Source: Pardosa pseudoannulata
Lineage: Eukaryota; Arthropoda; Arachnida; Araneae; Lycosidae
NCBI GenBank assembly: GCA_032207245.1
Contig: CM063502.1
Coordinates: 45,335,691-45,399,690 of the forward strand
Direction: 5' to 3'
DNA: 64,000 nt
The translations under genes and the position numbers were made by a program. Numbering within the stretch: the first letter of the stretch is position 1; the number at the start of each line of letters is the position of its first letter. The notes under the pieces were generated by a model. It did not search any database and was not told where the DNA came from. It saw only the letters and a list, made by a program, of their open reading frames with translations. This document shows, in pieces, positions 1 through 14,971 of the stretch.

Positions 1-345
<345 letters not shown>

Positions 346-1497
346 TTGTGAATTTTCAGACTCTTAAATTAATATTTTAATATACGTATCACGACCGCTA
401 GTTGGTATCAGTTCCACATTGAAATGAAGCATGGATTTATTTCTTTACAATGAAATAGGAATGACTAGTGAAGCCATATATATGTATATATGTAAATATA
501 TGCAAATATATGTGTACTTATAGGTGTATGCTTATATATTTATTTGAATGTGTGGGTATTCCTATATCAGATTAATAAAAATTTTAGGTTACAGAAGTGT
601 TAAATTGTTTTGCGGCTACTATTGCAGTGTTAAGGTGAATTAAATTTTTCATAGTTTGAATACCTTCTTATTTTAATATATCTATAAATCATATATTACT
701 TACTGATCTACATAACTTTTGCAAATGTTTTAAATATGATAGTCATGTTAAAATAAAACTTCAATTAGATCCTTTAAAAATGTTTCATAATCACAATAAT
801 ACACAAAATTACTTTTAAAGAAAAATAATTTTTTCGTAAGCAGTTTGTCATATAATGGCCACTAACCAAAAATTAGTTTCAAAGATTATTTATCTGTCTT
901 GAGGCCTTTTGAAAAGTCATTTTAAAAGTAATCTCTTTGCTAGACGCTCCAGAAAATGAGACGTTAACTACTGTTAATAAAAAAAGTACATGACACATGT
1001 CTGATCTTTAATAGCTAAAAGTATTTTCTAAGCTCCAGTAAAGAGATGTTCTTCTGAAGAGTAAATATAAGTTTTCAATGAAATTTTATCAACAATTTTC
1101 AGAGATTACTTCTCGTATCATAAGTATTTTAATCTTCTTTAAACAGTTATTTTTGCTTTGCTTTTCAGTGTTGATATCATTTAATTTTTTCTGTGATATT
1201 AGACATATAATATTGATCTTGACGCAAATACGTGAATTAAATGATGATATTTTAATGCCTATTATATGTTATGTAAAAGATATAGTTATAAAATGCATGA
1301 ATATTTTGTACGTTTAACAGGAATCTGTTACTTATAATTTAGATTTGCTAAAATAAAATTAGATAAATCATTGTACACACAGCGGTACATGTACACAACA
1401 AATGCTGAGAGAAGATCATACATTCATAGTACATATTTATAAAATGTGTAATTATGTTATAAAATTTAAAAAATAAAATAATAAAACTGAGTCTATT

Positions 1498-1572
1498 ACT
1501 TTTATTTCTAAGTTTACTTTTATACTTCTAAGTACTTTTTACTTCTAAGTACTACTTTTATTTTTAAGTTTG
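1498..1572. repeat. Decayed short tandem repeat
   Basis: A unit close to ACTTTTATTTCTAAGT recurs about four times in imperfect form (for example around 1498, 1516, 1532 and 1552). It is a short minisatellite-like stretch with no coding potential. Confidence 0.6.
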
Positions 1573-2352
1573 TAAATATGAAAGTCTATATCTATTTATC
1601 TGTAAAGTTAAGATCATAAATTATTCTCTAGTTTTAATTCATATAGTGGTACGAAAGTTTTGTAATACATAAAATTCTGAATAGCACTGATTTATGAATG
1701 ACATGAAACAAATTGTTTAATTTATTTACATACTGTTTTTATTTATATGCAGTTTAAATTCTTTTTACAATAAATCTTTTACTACCGTTTTTTTATAACA
1801 GCTATTTCGATATACTATATAACATTTCTTCCAATTCAGAAGGAAATATACCATTATTTGTACATTATCCCTGATTCTTAGTTTACATAAATTTAGTTTA
1901 TATTAAACTTTTCATGTATTCCAGGTTCACAGTATTTCACTTTATGAATCAGTACTGTGTTTAGGAAGTATAAGTAATAGATAAAGTAAATTATTTGTAA
2001 AATATATTATGACGCGTTATATTTATACAACCTTTTAGCCTAAGACCTCCATTTATTAGAACAGAGCTTTCATATGATACGGAAAATGAAAGATTTTTTT
2101 CTGCTATGCCAGAATTTATCGGTATTGTCATTAGATGGATACCTAAGATTATTGACCGCAAATTCCTCTAACTATATCATCTAGGATAATATTGTTATAG
2201 TGCTAAATATTTTTTCCGTAAAATAATAGATGAAAATGATACGACTTGCATTCATTTCAAGAACAATGAAGGAAATTATCAATGGGACGAAGGAATTATA
2301 TTGCCTTACTTTTAGTTATGATCTGAATACTTCCTATTCTAAATATTTATAA

Positions 2353-2375
2353 TTTAGAATACTAAGTATTCTAAA
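2353..2375. repeat. Palindrome with 11-bp arms
   Basis: TTTAGAATACT, one A, then AGTATTCTAAA: two perfectly complementary 11-base arms around one central base. It could extrude as a hairpin. The surroundings are very AT-rich, which raises the chance of such palindromes, and no protein site is recognised. Confidence 0.8.
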
Positions 2376-3387
2376 TCATCATAGAATATCTAAGTCATAT
2401 AAAATATAATATTATATATAAATTATATAGAATCATCTAAATTATCTAAAGTATTATAGCAAGCAAAAAACTAGAGATAGTATTTTTTTAATATATTAAT
2501 TAAAATCAATATTATGTGTACTGTGTGCTTATTTAAATGTTTGAATTACGTGTAAAATAATTCGCAATTTTTTAAAATGTGCACATTTTAGAAGATCATT
2601 AATTATTACATTGTTCTGACCCGTTGCCGATTTGTAGTATACGGGTACTGATTTGCTATATACAGTAAATTGCAGTTGATTTCTAACTTAACATTGAAAA
2701 TCTTGTTGAGTTCATAGACATGAATGAGTGAGTTTAACATAACGGAAAAAATAAAAAGTTTATTATAATAAATTCTCATAAAATTATTTTTATAACTTAA
2801 AAAATGCTGAGCCAGAAAATAAAAATTTGAAAAATAAACTGGTGTACTACAGAAGACTCTTATGACACCGGTACTTACTTTTTAATACATTGTGTGCGGG
2901 TAAATTTCGCAGTGGAATTGTACCGGGAGCGGGTGTTTTGCTCGTAGATTTAGTTATTCAATTAAATCCCAATTGACCTAAAAATATTTAACTTTTTAAC
3001 CAGCTTTTCGTATTCTACATTGAAATATATAAACAAATATATAAATAGAAATATATAAATAACAACCATAAGATTTTTGTAAATAAAAAATATATTTTTT
3101 AGTGGATACGAAACATCTGATAATCCGTCAGCAAAGATTTCATCCTAATTATCTTTGTTAAATTCACTCGTTTTCGCAAGGATAAATGAAAATTTAATTT
3201 TAAATCGAAATTGATTTTTTTAATCAACCTTCCCGTTCTGTGGTTTCACATTGACTGGTGTAAAATCTAGTTTTTATTTGTCTAAATTGTTCCAGAATCT
3301 ATGTAGTAGACAAGAACATTCGGCTTCGTTTTCCTGTTTATACCGTTATTTTTGTACCCACAAACAAATCCTGTTGTTACACTAACC

Positions 3388-3449
3388 CGTACTAGTACGT
3401 GTCCCTCGCTCAAGTATCAATCGTCAGAAAACGTACTAGTACGTGTCCC
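3388..3449. repeat. Direct repeat of an 18-bp sequence holding a palindrome
   Basis: CGTACTAGTACGTGTCCC occurs at 3388-3405 and again at 3432-3449, 44 bases apart. Each copy holds the palindrome CGTACTAGTACG. The two copies are identical over 18 bases while the spacer between them is not repeated. The inner decamer GTACTAGTAC also forms the centre of the palindrome at 8215-8240. Confidence 0.85.
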
Positions 3450-3579
3450 GCAGACAATGTGTTAAAAGTAATTCAAAACGGCAAGAAAAATCACAGTCCC
3501 CAATTTGATTCGAACTGATAGAGTCCAGTAGCTTATAATTATTTATAGTGTATTAGCTACTTCTTATACTTATTTTTTC
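3450..3579. other. Non-coding; weak tRNA B-box-like word on minus strand
   Basis: The minus strand reads GTTCGAATC near 3508-3516, a match to the B box of tRNA-type promoters. No convincing A box sits at the usual distance, so this is noted only as a possible SINE relic. Confidence 0.15.

Positions 3580-3580
<1 letters not shown>

Positions 3581-3622
<42 letters not shown>
3581..3622. repeat. (TA)n microsatellite
   Basis: About 21 uninterrupted TA units. Confidence 0.95.
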
Positions 3623-3624
<2 letters not shown>

Positions 3625-4583
3625 TAACATGCTAAACCTGCTTTTAAAATATTAAATTAATTCTATATGATAGTTATAGTTAAATTAAAGGCAATCCCGT
3701 GTTATTTCAAGTCACTAAATAAATTTTATTTATAAAAAGCAAAAAGTAATTCTCTATTCATTGTGTTTGAGAATTTCAAGAAGTTTATGCATAATAAAAA
3801 TCATATCTGACGGAAACTTACCCAAAATCCTTTATTCGGAAGAAAGATGCATAAAATATGAATATTTCAATTGCATGTTCAGTTTTTTCGTTTTATTAAT
3901 ATAATAAAAACTTGATGTTGTGTGTCCTGGAGAAAGTTTGTTAGTAAAAGAAAATAAAAGAACTTGGTAAAAACTTAATACACTATGAGTCTCAAACATC
4001 TATGGTATAAAATCCGTGTGTTTTCAATATTTTAAGGAATCTCATAATTAATTCTAAATTATAAAATTGTAGAAATATTTCACAAAAAATATCGGTTGAA
4101 TTATTGAACTTTTATTTAATTATTTATATAAATTTAATATCAGGCGTTACATTTTTTAAAATAATAAGGAATTTTTTCCATTTAATAAAGAGTACCATAT
4201 TTGTACTATTTACTTTAAAATGCACTGAAACAAAAATAATGAGACATATTACAGTTTCTACTTTGTAATTTTCATTAGAAAACTTAATATTTTACACTAG
4301 ATGTGTAAATTACCTGTTCCTAATTGCTGTTGCATTATTGAATTAATATTTGAAATATAGAACGCGTATGTAAAACACATGGTCGATTGTTTTGAAGTTC
4401 GACTATAAAGTGATGATGACAGAATTTAAAATATTGTACAATATTTCTTTAAATACTGTGATATTTAATGATATTTATAAGGTTACAAGCTAATAATGTT
4501 AACATTTTAAACGGTATGAATGAACGGAAGTCTTAACCCATGCATTTAATACACATATTTTAAACTGCTTAAAATAGCTTAGA
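3623..4583. other. AT-rich non-coding stretch
   Basis: No open frame of note, no repeat pair and no RNA-like structure was seen. Confidence 0.55.
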
Positions 4584-4905
<322 letters not shown>

Positions 4906-5142
4906 TCAATACCTTGATTCAATTAAATAAATATTTAGTCGATTTTAGAATAATTGCTGATTGTTAGAATATTCAACTCTGGGGCATTAAATTTAAAAAA
5001 ATCATGAAAATCTTAAACTGTAGAATTGAAATTTAAAGACAAATTAAATGAAAGTTTACCTGGATAAATTAAATGAAAAATATCAAATGGTAAAATCCAT
5101 TTCAGTTGGGAAATGCATTTTTATTTCAAGATTTCAATATTT

Positions 5143-5572
5143 ATTGCCTTTGTTTTATTATCGAAAAAGTTAATGAAAGTTTCTTTACCAGTCATACATT
5201 ATTGTGAGAGTTGTAAAATACTATTCTCCAAAATTAAGTCATTTTTCTTTATAAAAAAATTTAATTCGTGAAAAATTTTGCAGTATTGTGAAGAAAAAAA
5301 CCAGTATATTTAGGATTATAACTAAAAAAATATTTCTATATTCTAAACCACATAATTTATCCAATAGGCAATTTGCAATCCCAGACACCTGATTTTCAAT
5401 GAAACCAAAATCTTTGGTAAAAGTTTGCTCAGAACACAATATGAAACTTTTAGATTTAAGCTTGATTCAGTAAGTAGAAAATGATGAATTATTCAACATA
5501 TCAAAAATAGTTTGCAATCATGTTCTGTAGAACAAATTATAGAAGATAAAAAAATACAAACCTTTAAAATAT
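5143..5572. repeat. Tandem duplication, unit 1 (about 430 bp)
   Basis: This block is followed immediately by a diverged second copy. Shared landmarks include TTAATGAAAGTTTCTTT, TATTTCTATATT, AAGTAGAAAATGATGAATTA and ATGTTCTGTAGAACAAATTA. Both copies are AT-rich and carry stops in all frames, so the unit looks non-coding. A short minus-strand frame at 5239-5439 is not kept open in the second copy. Confidence 0.9.
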
Positions 5573-6009
5573 ATTGTATTTTATTTTATTGTCGAAGCTG
5601 TTAATGAAAGTTTCTTTAAAAGTTATAAATTATTGTGAGTGTTATAAAATACTTTTCTCCAAAACGAAGTCTATTTTATTTATAAAAATGTTTTAGTTCG
5701 TTAAAAATTTTGCGATATAGAGAAGGAAAAGACCAGAATATATAGGATTATAATTCAAAAAAATATTTCTATATTTTAAACCTCATAATTTATCCAAAAA
5801 GTAATTTGCAATCAAAGACAACTGATTTCATTTGAAATCAAAAACATTGGTAAGTGTTTCATCATAACACAATATGATACTATAAGATTTAAGCTTAATT
5901 CAATAAGTAGAAAATGATGAATTATTCAACAACATATCAAAAATATTTTTCAATGATGTTCTGTAGAACAAATTATAAAAGATAAAAATATACAAACCCT
6001 TAAAATATT
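5573..6009. repeat. Tandem duplication, unit 2 (about 435 bp)
   Basis: Second, head-to-tail copy of the block at 5143-5572. It matches along its whole length with many substitutions and small indels, for example an extra AAC before CATATCAAAAATA. The divergence points to an old duplication. The unit contains no recognised element ends. Confidence 0.9.
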
Positions 6010-7417
6010 TTTTCGAGGCATTTTTGTAAAACAAGTTTTATTAAATATATATATCAAAAAAGAAGTCTATAGTTCAAGATATTGCGATGTATTTTATGAT
6101 GTAAGTCTACGTTTTTTGAAAGTGACTGTATGATTTCAATATTATGTAGCATTTAAGTAATATTTTATCATAATATTGCGATACATAAATTTATACATCA
6201 TTCTGATGCATAGACGTTTGCTAAATTCTTTGATAAATTTTCTATTGCTTTACTATTTATTGTATGAAAAATATTCAAAGTTAGAAAGCTCATAAATTGC
6301 ATTATGTGGTTTTTTTCATTTGTAGCAAAAAATGTTGAATTATGTATATAACAAATAAATGAAATAATAAAATTGGTATGTCTTATGAACTACTAAACTT
6401 ATTTCATTACACTTTCTATCTCTAGAAAATTGTAATAAATGAAAATGGAAGTTCATTCCAAAAATGTTTATCTGCAAAGTTCTATAAATAGAAGCTGGGA
6501 AATCTCTAGCCATTTTGTAAAGCAATTACTTTAGTTAGAGATAATGTCTGAAAATTAATTATCTATATGTTTTATCTATATTACGCAATTGGGAGTGCCA
6601 CGCATTTATCGGTTATGAATAATTTAAATTAATACTGAATCTTATTCTAAATCTTTGTGCAAAAGTAATATACTTCATCAGAAAACAAAGTGTTAATTGT
6701 ATTCTCCTCTCTAAAATCTCTTAATATTTGAGATGGTAGTAAAAAACACTGAAGAATTATGTATGTCATATTTGGTGATTTTCTTCTATCAAGATTCTGA
6801 CAATTTGACCATTACGATTTTGATAGAGTGGTAAGAGTGAAAATTTAGTTAGGTAGTTAGCCTTGTCAATCAAACTTTTTCCCCTTATGCTGCATTCTAG
6901 AAACGCAATGTCGCTGCTGACGGGAAAAGATTGATTCAGCAGTCAAATCTTGTTGAAGAAATCATGGAAGATTGTCAATTGTCCTGATTGATGATCCTGC
7001 AACTTCAAAATTGTTCAGCGTAAAAAGATCAGTATGAAAATAAACTTTCGAATAGAGTATTTTTGTATCCCCCAAATCTTTTTAAAAAGTCAATTACTTT
7101 CGAATTCACATGTATTGATTTTCTACATTTCAGTTTCAATGCAAATCAAGATATTTAAAGTGATTTCAGTTTTCAAACAAATATGACTGCTGAAATATAG
7201 ATGGAATGGCTAGAACTTTATCTTTATATATTATTAAATACATAACTAAATTTCTATACTTTATAACTCAACATATAATTTGTTCTTAATTCTCATAATT
7301 TCTCTGAATTTTTGCCTTCATTAAGTATGTAATCGAATTTTAACTGCACGACAAATACTTACAAAGCATTTAAGTGATTTCATTGTGTGGATGTAATAAT
7401 AACACATGCACACACAT
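6010..7417. other. AT-rich non-coding stretch
   Basis: Nothing recognisable. A 61-residue minus-strand frame at 6340-6525 is within chance expectation. Confidence 0.55.
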
Positions 7418-7420
7418 ATG

Positions 7421-7469
<49 letters not shown>

Positions 7470-7471
7470 CA
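7418..7471. repeat. (TA)n microsatellite
   Basis: Short TA array preceded by a CACACACATATG stretch and ending in TACATATACAT. Confidence 0.93.
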
Positions 7472-7584
7472 TTTATAAACTTTATTATGTTGGCCATAAT
7501 ATATTCAATACTTTCGCTATTTGACTGAATTTGAAAATGAATTGAATGTTAAGTGGACTGTTAGTTTTATAATAAATGCTTATA

Positions 7585-7589
<5 letters not shown>

Positions 7590-7680
<91 letters not shown>
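7590..7680. repeat. (TA)n microsatellite
   Basis: About 45 uninterrupted TA units, only about 120 bases after the previous array. Confidence 0.96.
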
Positions 7681-7682
<2 letters not shown>

Positions 7683-8214
7683 TCATATAGAGTATTCTTA
7701 TTTAAAAATTATTTTACATTTTTTGACATACTCCTTTGAAATCAATCTAAAAATATCCTAGTTGAACATCAGTATACATTACTAAAAAATACGTGGTAGA
7801 GAAATTCATAAGTGATAGCGATAATGATGATAAAAGTAAAAACTTCATTTGCCATCCTATAAAATACGCTTAACATATTCTCAATTTCCTCACTTCACAT
7901 GTTCTTCATTTTAAACACCATTACCTCCGTGTTCAATCACGTGAAAAATTCAGATTGTACTGGATAATTTGATAATTTTATAAAGATGTTCTTGTCATCC
8001 CTTAATTCAATTTCAATGACAAACATTAAAAACAAATATATTTGAAAATCTATAACAAGCAATGTATTTAATTCAATAATTTATTGGTATAGTACAAAAA
8101 TGAAATACCTTGAAAAACGCGTATTACATCATTTTGCTATTTGGGCGAATTAAATCAATTCCTTGCAAATAAATTAGATGAGAAAATTATTATTTTAATT
8201 TACAAAATTGTTCA
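7681..8214. other. AT-rich non-coding stretch
   Basis: No gene, RNA or repeat recognised between the two flanking TA arrays. Confidence 0.5.
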
Positions 8215-8240
8215 GTCATTATGTACTAGTACATAATGAC
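8215..8240. repeat. Perfect 26-bp palindrome
   Basis: Arm GTCATTATGTACT is followed directly by its exact reverse complement AGTACATAATGAC. The central decamer GTACTAGTAC is the same palindrome present twice near 3.4 kb. It could form a cruciform or bind a dimeric protein, but no known site is recognised. A TA array starts about 30 bases downstream. Confidence 0.9.
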
Positions 8241-8266
8241 TCCACAAGAATTATTATGTTCATAGT

Positions 8267-8270
<4 letters not shown>

Positions 8271-8347
<77 letters not shown>
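8271..8347. repeat. (TA)n microsatellite
   Basis: About 38 uninterrupted TA units. Confidence 0.96.
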
Positions 8348-8348
<1 letters not shown>

Positions 8349-10207
8349 TAACGCGTGTAAATTGTTATTTATTATGATAGTATTATAATCCCATTCTTTC
8401 ACTAATAAGTTATAAATGAATAATGAATTTAAAATATTTTATGTGTATGGCACATACCTTCTTTAGACGCATTTTATACCTTAGATTATTTTTATTTTGT
8501 ATGATACGACATCAGAATTAACATTCTCTTCTTTGAGATTGTCTTCAACAATCCAAAAATATTTCGTTTCTTAAGGTAACCGCGTTGTAGTTTCATATAC
8601 TGCTCTCTTTCTGAGACACAAAGGCTTAATATCTGTAATTTTGAGACATTTCGTTACATAGATATTTCGTTCTAAACTGAATTAATTCTTGATGACAATA
8701 CTTCTTTTAGTCCACGCCTGGTTGTAAAAAACAATAACAATTCAAAATTATTCTTTCCAATTACCAATTATTATTTTTTTATTGGGCTTTAAATTTTAAT
8801 CTGTTTAAAAAGCTTTGTTAGAAATAAATATTAAAACGCAGTTGCAATTGGGTACCGAAAATGGGTGATTAAACGAGATATTTCGTTATAAAGAGGACTG
8901 ATTGTAGCTAGTGTTAATAATAAAGTCCAAAACTAAAATTTCCGACTAATAGTTTATCCGCTATGCATCGCAACATTAATACAAATTATATTTAAAATAA
9001 TCGCTAAATATAGTACAAATTTATATCAAAAGGGAGAAGTACACAATTAGACTTATTACTAAATACAAAATTTCAACAATCTACGGATAATCGTTTCTGA
9101 TTTATAGCCCAAAGTGTTACAAAACGGTTTATTAAAATTTTTCGTTATACAGCCTTCACATTGCAGTCAAAAGAAGAAGCATAACTAAAATATATTAGTT
9201 TTAAATACAAGAAGATAATTTTTTACAGTTAATAGATTTTTAGTTATGCCTCAAGTAGGAATTATACGTTATATTGAAAATTTTTGTTTTATAGAGTGCA
9301 AATTGCATTCAAAAAGAAATGAATGAAAGAGTAAGATTTTCTGGTATAATACTTCAAAACTTTAGAAATATGATTTTTCATAATGAATTTTCATTTTATA
9401 TGATATTCTAGACATTACTTACATATTGAATCTTTTATAAGAAATTATTTTTAATAATTTCAAAAATTCCATACAGAAATGTGATTTTCAAACTTCGGCA
9501 TTACTAAATGGAATTAAATGCTTGATAGTAAAATTTAGTAATCTTTTGGGATTTTATTCGAGTTTTATCTAAAATTACAAAGAATAATGGTATTATTTCA
9601 AACTATTTTAAATATTTTCCAAACATAATGCTGATTTGAAATAGCCTGAACATCGAGATAAGTTAAATTTATACAAAAGCTTTCAGTGGTTATTAATTCG
9701 ATGATCAACGAGTTTTACTAGAGAATTAAACAGGTAAAGCAATTACGAAAACTTCAAAAGTTATCTCGCAACCCGGATATTACCGCGGTCCATAAACTTA
9801 ATTTGAAGATTTGTGAGAGACTGAATACGGAAAGTCTTTGAAGTGTAATTAATAGAATTTCAATCTAGCTCTACGTAGAAAACAAATTTTGTCGATTTGA
9901 GAAATTATAAGGAAACTGTTGTAAGAGGGTGATTATCCAACGGGGTTTAGAAAAATATTGAAAAGGAATTAATAATTTTCAGGATGTGGTATAGGAAAAC
10001 TCCAAATCGAAAAAAAATTATAACTATTTCGATAAACTTCTGTTCATATAAGCGTATATTTTTTATGCCTCAGAGAAATTTTAAGAGGAAGTTTTGATGC
10101 AGCTCTGTCACTCTATGGTCATGAGAAAATACTCGATAAATCTTACGCAATATATAATATTAGAATCCAATAATCAGCAGCAAAGCAAGTATTTGAATTT
10201 GTTGCCT
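8348..10207. other. AT-rich non-coding stretch
   Basis: No supported gene. The only frame start of note, 10094-10300 plus, runs across the start of repeat B and is not conserved in the second copy of B. Confidence 0.55.
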
Positions 10208-11055
10208 TCATTACGAAAAATAAAGTTCTTCAAAAATCAAACCACATTTATAATAATTTATAAAAATATTAATAATTTTTTTTCTCCATTAGTCTTATGA
10301 AAACTTTGTCCGATTTTTAAATTTTTTTTATTTATTTTTTTAATAAAAATTTCATTAGAAAATAAGAATCTTAGTGCAGAATCATTACTGTATTTCAATG
10401 GTTGTGGTTGAGATTATGTTATTTTACTCCAAAATTACCCATGATTATAGACTTCGTCAAACTGTGTTTAGAATATCCCACGACCAATAAACATCCGTGT
10501 AAATAGACTATTGACAAATGACAGTTCTGCGAATATGAGATGTTCAAGCTGTTCTCTCACCATATCACTCCCAGCACCGTTATAATTAGTAAAATAAGTT
10601 ATACATTTAGTAAAATAATATACATTAGTAAAATAAGTTATACCGTTCTACAATGTTAGTTTTCTTTATCTGCTGTAATTGGCGTCTAACAGTTGAATAA
10701 TTAATAATGACGGGCAGAGATTTACGTCAAAACCCCATTCGGCCATTAACAGGTTTTTTTCCTTTTTACTATACTTAATATTTGTTAGGAAATGAAATGG
10801 GTTCGATGATACATAAAGAGAAATTTTTAGTGATTTGAAAGATGAAACAATTAAAGAATGATTATATACAATCATCTTTCGAATAATAAGGTAACTGTGA
10901 AAAAGTATTATATTCTAACCAATGATATATTCTAAAAAAATCAGAATATGCCGTATCTTCTGATACGAAACTGAATATTTAATAATTATATAGCCTACTT
11001 AAAAAAACACAAAGGAAATATAAAATAATACACTCTTTAGTACTTAACCTATGAA
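10208..11055. repeat. Repeat B, copy 1 (dispersed, about 830 bp)
   Basis: This block is repeated at about 17935-18772 in the same orientation with high similarity. Examples are AATAAACATCCGTGTAAATA, GACAAATGACAGTTCT, GAAATGAAATGGGTTCGATG and GCCGTATCTTCTGATACG. Homology starts near ATTACGAAAAATAAAG and ends near AGTACTTAACCTATGA. It contains small hairpins kept in both copies (10850-10879 and CGTATC-TTCT-GATACG at 10950-10965). A minus-strand frame at 10666-10875 is broken by a stop in the other copy, so the unit is probably non-coding. No terminal inverted repeats or target-site duplication are evident. Confidence 0.9.
10587..10644. repeat. Short tandem triplication inside repeat B
   Basis: AGTAAAATAAGTTATAC-like units occur three times in a row here, but once in the corresponding place of the second copy of B (about 18331-18345). 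The expansion happened after the copies separated, or was lost from copy 2. Confidence 0.8.
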
Positions 11056-14217
<3,162 letters not shown>

Positions 14218-14247
<30 letters not shown>

Positions 14248-14262
14248 AACACACACACACAA

Positions 14263-14308
<46 letters not shown>

Positions 14309-14309
14309 A
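14218..14309. repeat. Compound TA / CA / TA / TG microsatellite
   Basis: (TA)n at 14218-14245, (CA)n at 14250-14260, (TA)n at about 14263-14284 and (TG)n at 14285-14309. The CA and TG blocks lie around a TA core, so the whole is nearly self-complementary. Confidence 0.95.
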
Positions 14310-14592
14310 TTTCTATACATAAGTCTGTGTTTATGTGTAATATATTAATATGTATTCTACACGCATCTAAATTATTTTTCCTAAATTTTTTTCCAGTTAG
14401 TCATATAGAAAATGACAAATGGCTCAATTAAATACCATAATGCTTTCCATTACCAAGCCAACAAAAACTGAACTTGGCATAATTTCTTATTTATAAATTT
14501 TCAATCTGAGAGAATCCGAGAATCATAAGCTTACTCTGATTTTACGACTTTAACTGACGTTTACTTTTTCTGTCAATCGAGTTTTCTGGTAT

Positions 14593-14612
14593 ACGCAGAA
14601 GATCTTCTGCGT
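14593..14612. repeat. Perfect 20-bp palindrome
   Basis: ACGCAGAAGATCTTCTGCGT is its own reverse complement. It is GC-richer than its surroundings, so chance is a poorer explanation than for AT palindromes. No known binding site is recognised. Confidence 0.9.
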
Positions 14613-14804
14613 TTTCTTTTTCCTAGTTTACATCAATAAATATAACTACTGAAGGATACAGTTGCCGACTGCATAATATTACTAGACTACCCACAGCAAA
14701 CTACATTTGGACAAGGTTATTTTAATTTTCAGCTAATTTTTGGTTATACCAAACTTTGGTCGGACCAAAACTTTAAAACATGTATTAATCCATTGCTATC
14801 ACAG

Positions 14805-14971
14805 GAAGAACCCATCATCAACCTTTTACTCGCCTTCAGCCAGTGTGTGGGAAAAATTCATCTCTACCACTGGCATCACAGTGATTGCTTTCTTTTTCCT
14901 ATAGTGGCAGCGAACATATTTTTCGTCATTGTCTTTGAATCATTTGTTTATATTAACACAGTCGCATCGAG
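14805..14971 (+). CDS. Exon-like open segment, unknown protein
   Basis: A 167-base open segment lies between an acceptor-like sequence (ATTGCTATCACAG, ending at 14804) and a donor-like sequence (GAG then GTAGGT, intron starting 14972). In frame from the first exon base it encodes about 55 residues: EEPIINLLLAFSQC, then a His-rich patch (HLYHWHHSDC), then a hydrophobic stretch (FLFPIVAANIFFVIVF) that could be a membrane segment. The early codons often end in C (ATC, AAC, CTC, GCC, TTC, AGC), which is unusual in this AT-rich window. No family is recognised and no partner exon was found. It may be a real internal exon, a transposon fragment or chance. The same-strand frame reaches a stop inside the proposed donor. 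Confidence 0.2.

Larger units (their letters stand above)
346..3387. other. AT-rich non-coding stretch
   Basis: No gene is supported here. The longest open frame, 1078-1317 on the plus strand, would give a 79-residue hydrophobic peptide of the kind expected by chance at this base composition. Small structures in the stretch are a decayed tandem repeat near 1498-1570 and a hairpin palindrome at 2353-2375, listed separately. Confidence 0.6.

Noticed and set aside
3500..3530. B-box word GTTCGAATC on the minus strand
   Set aside because: No matching A box or tRNA fold; a nine-base match is weak in 64 kb of two strands.
10666..10875. 69-residue minus-strand frame in repeat B copy 1
   Set aside because: The corresponding frame in copy 2 contains stops, so it is not conserved.
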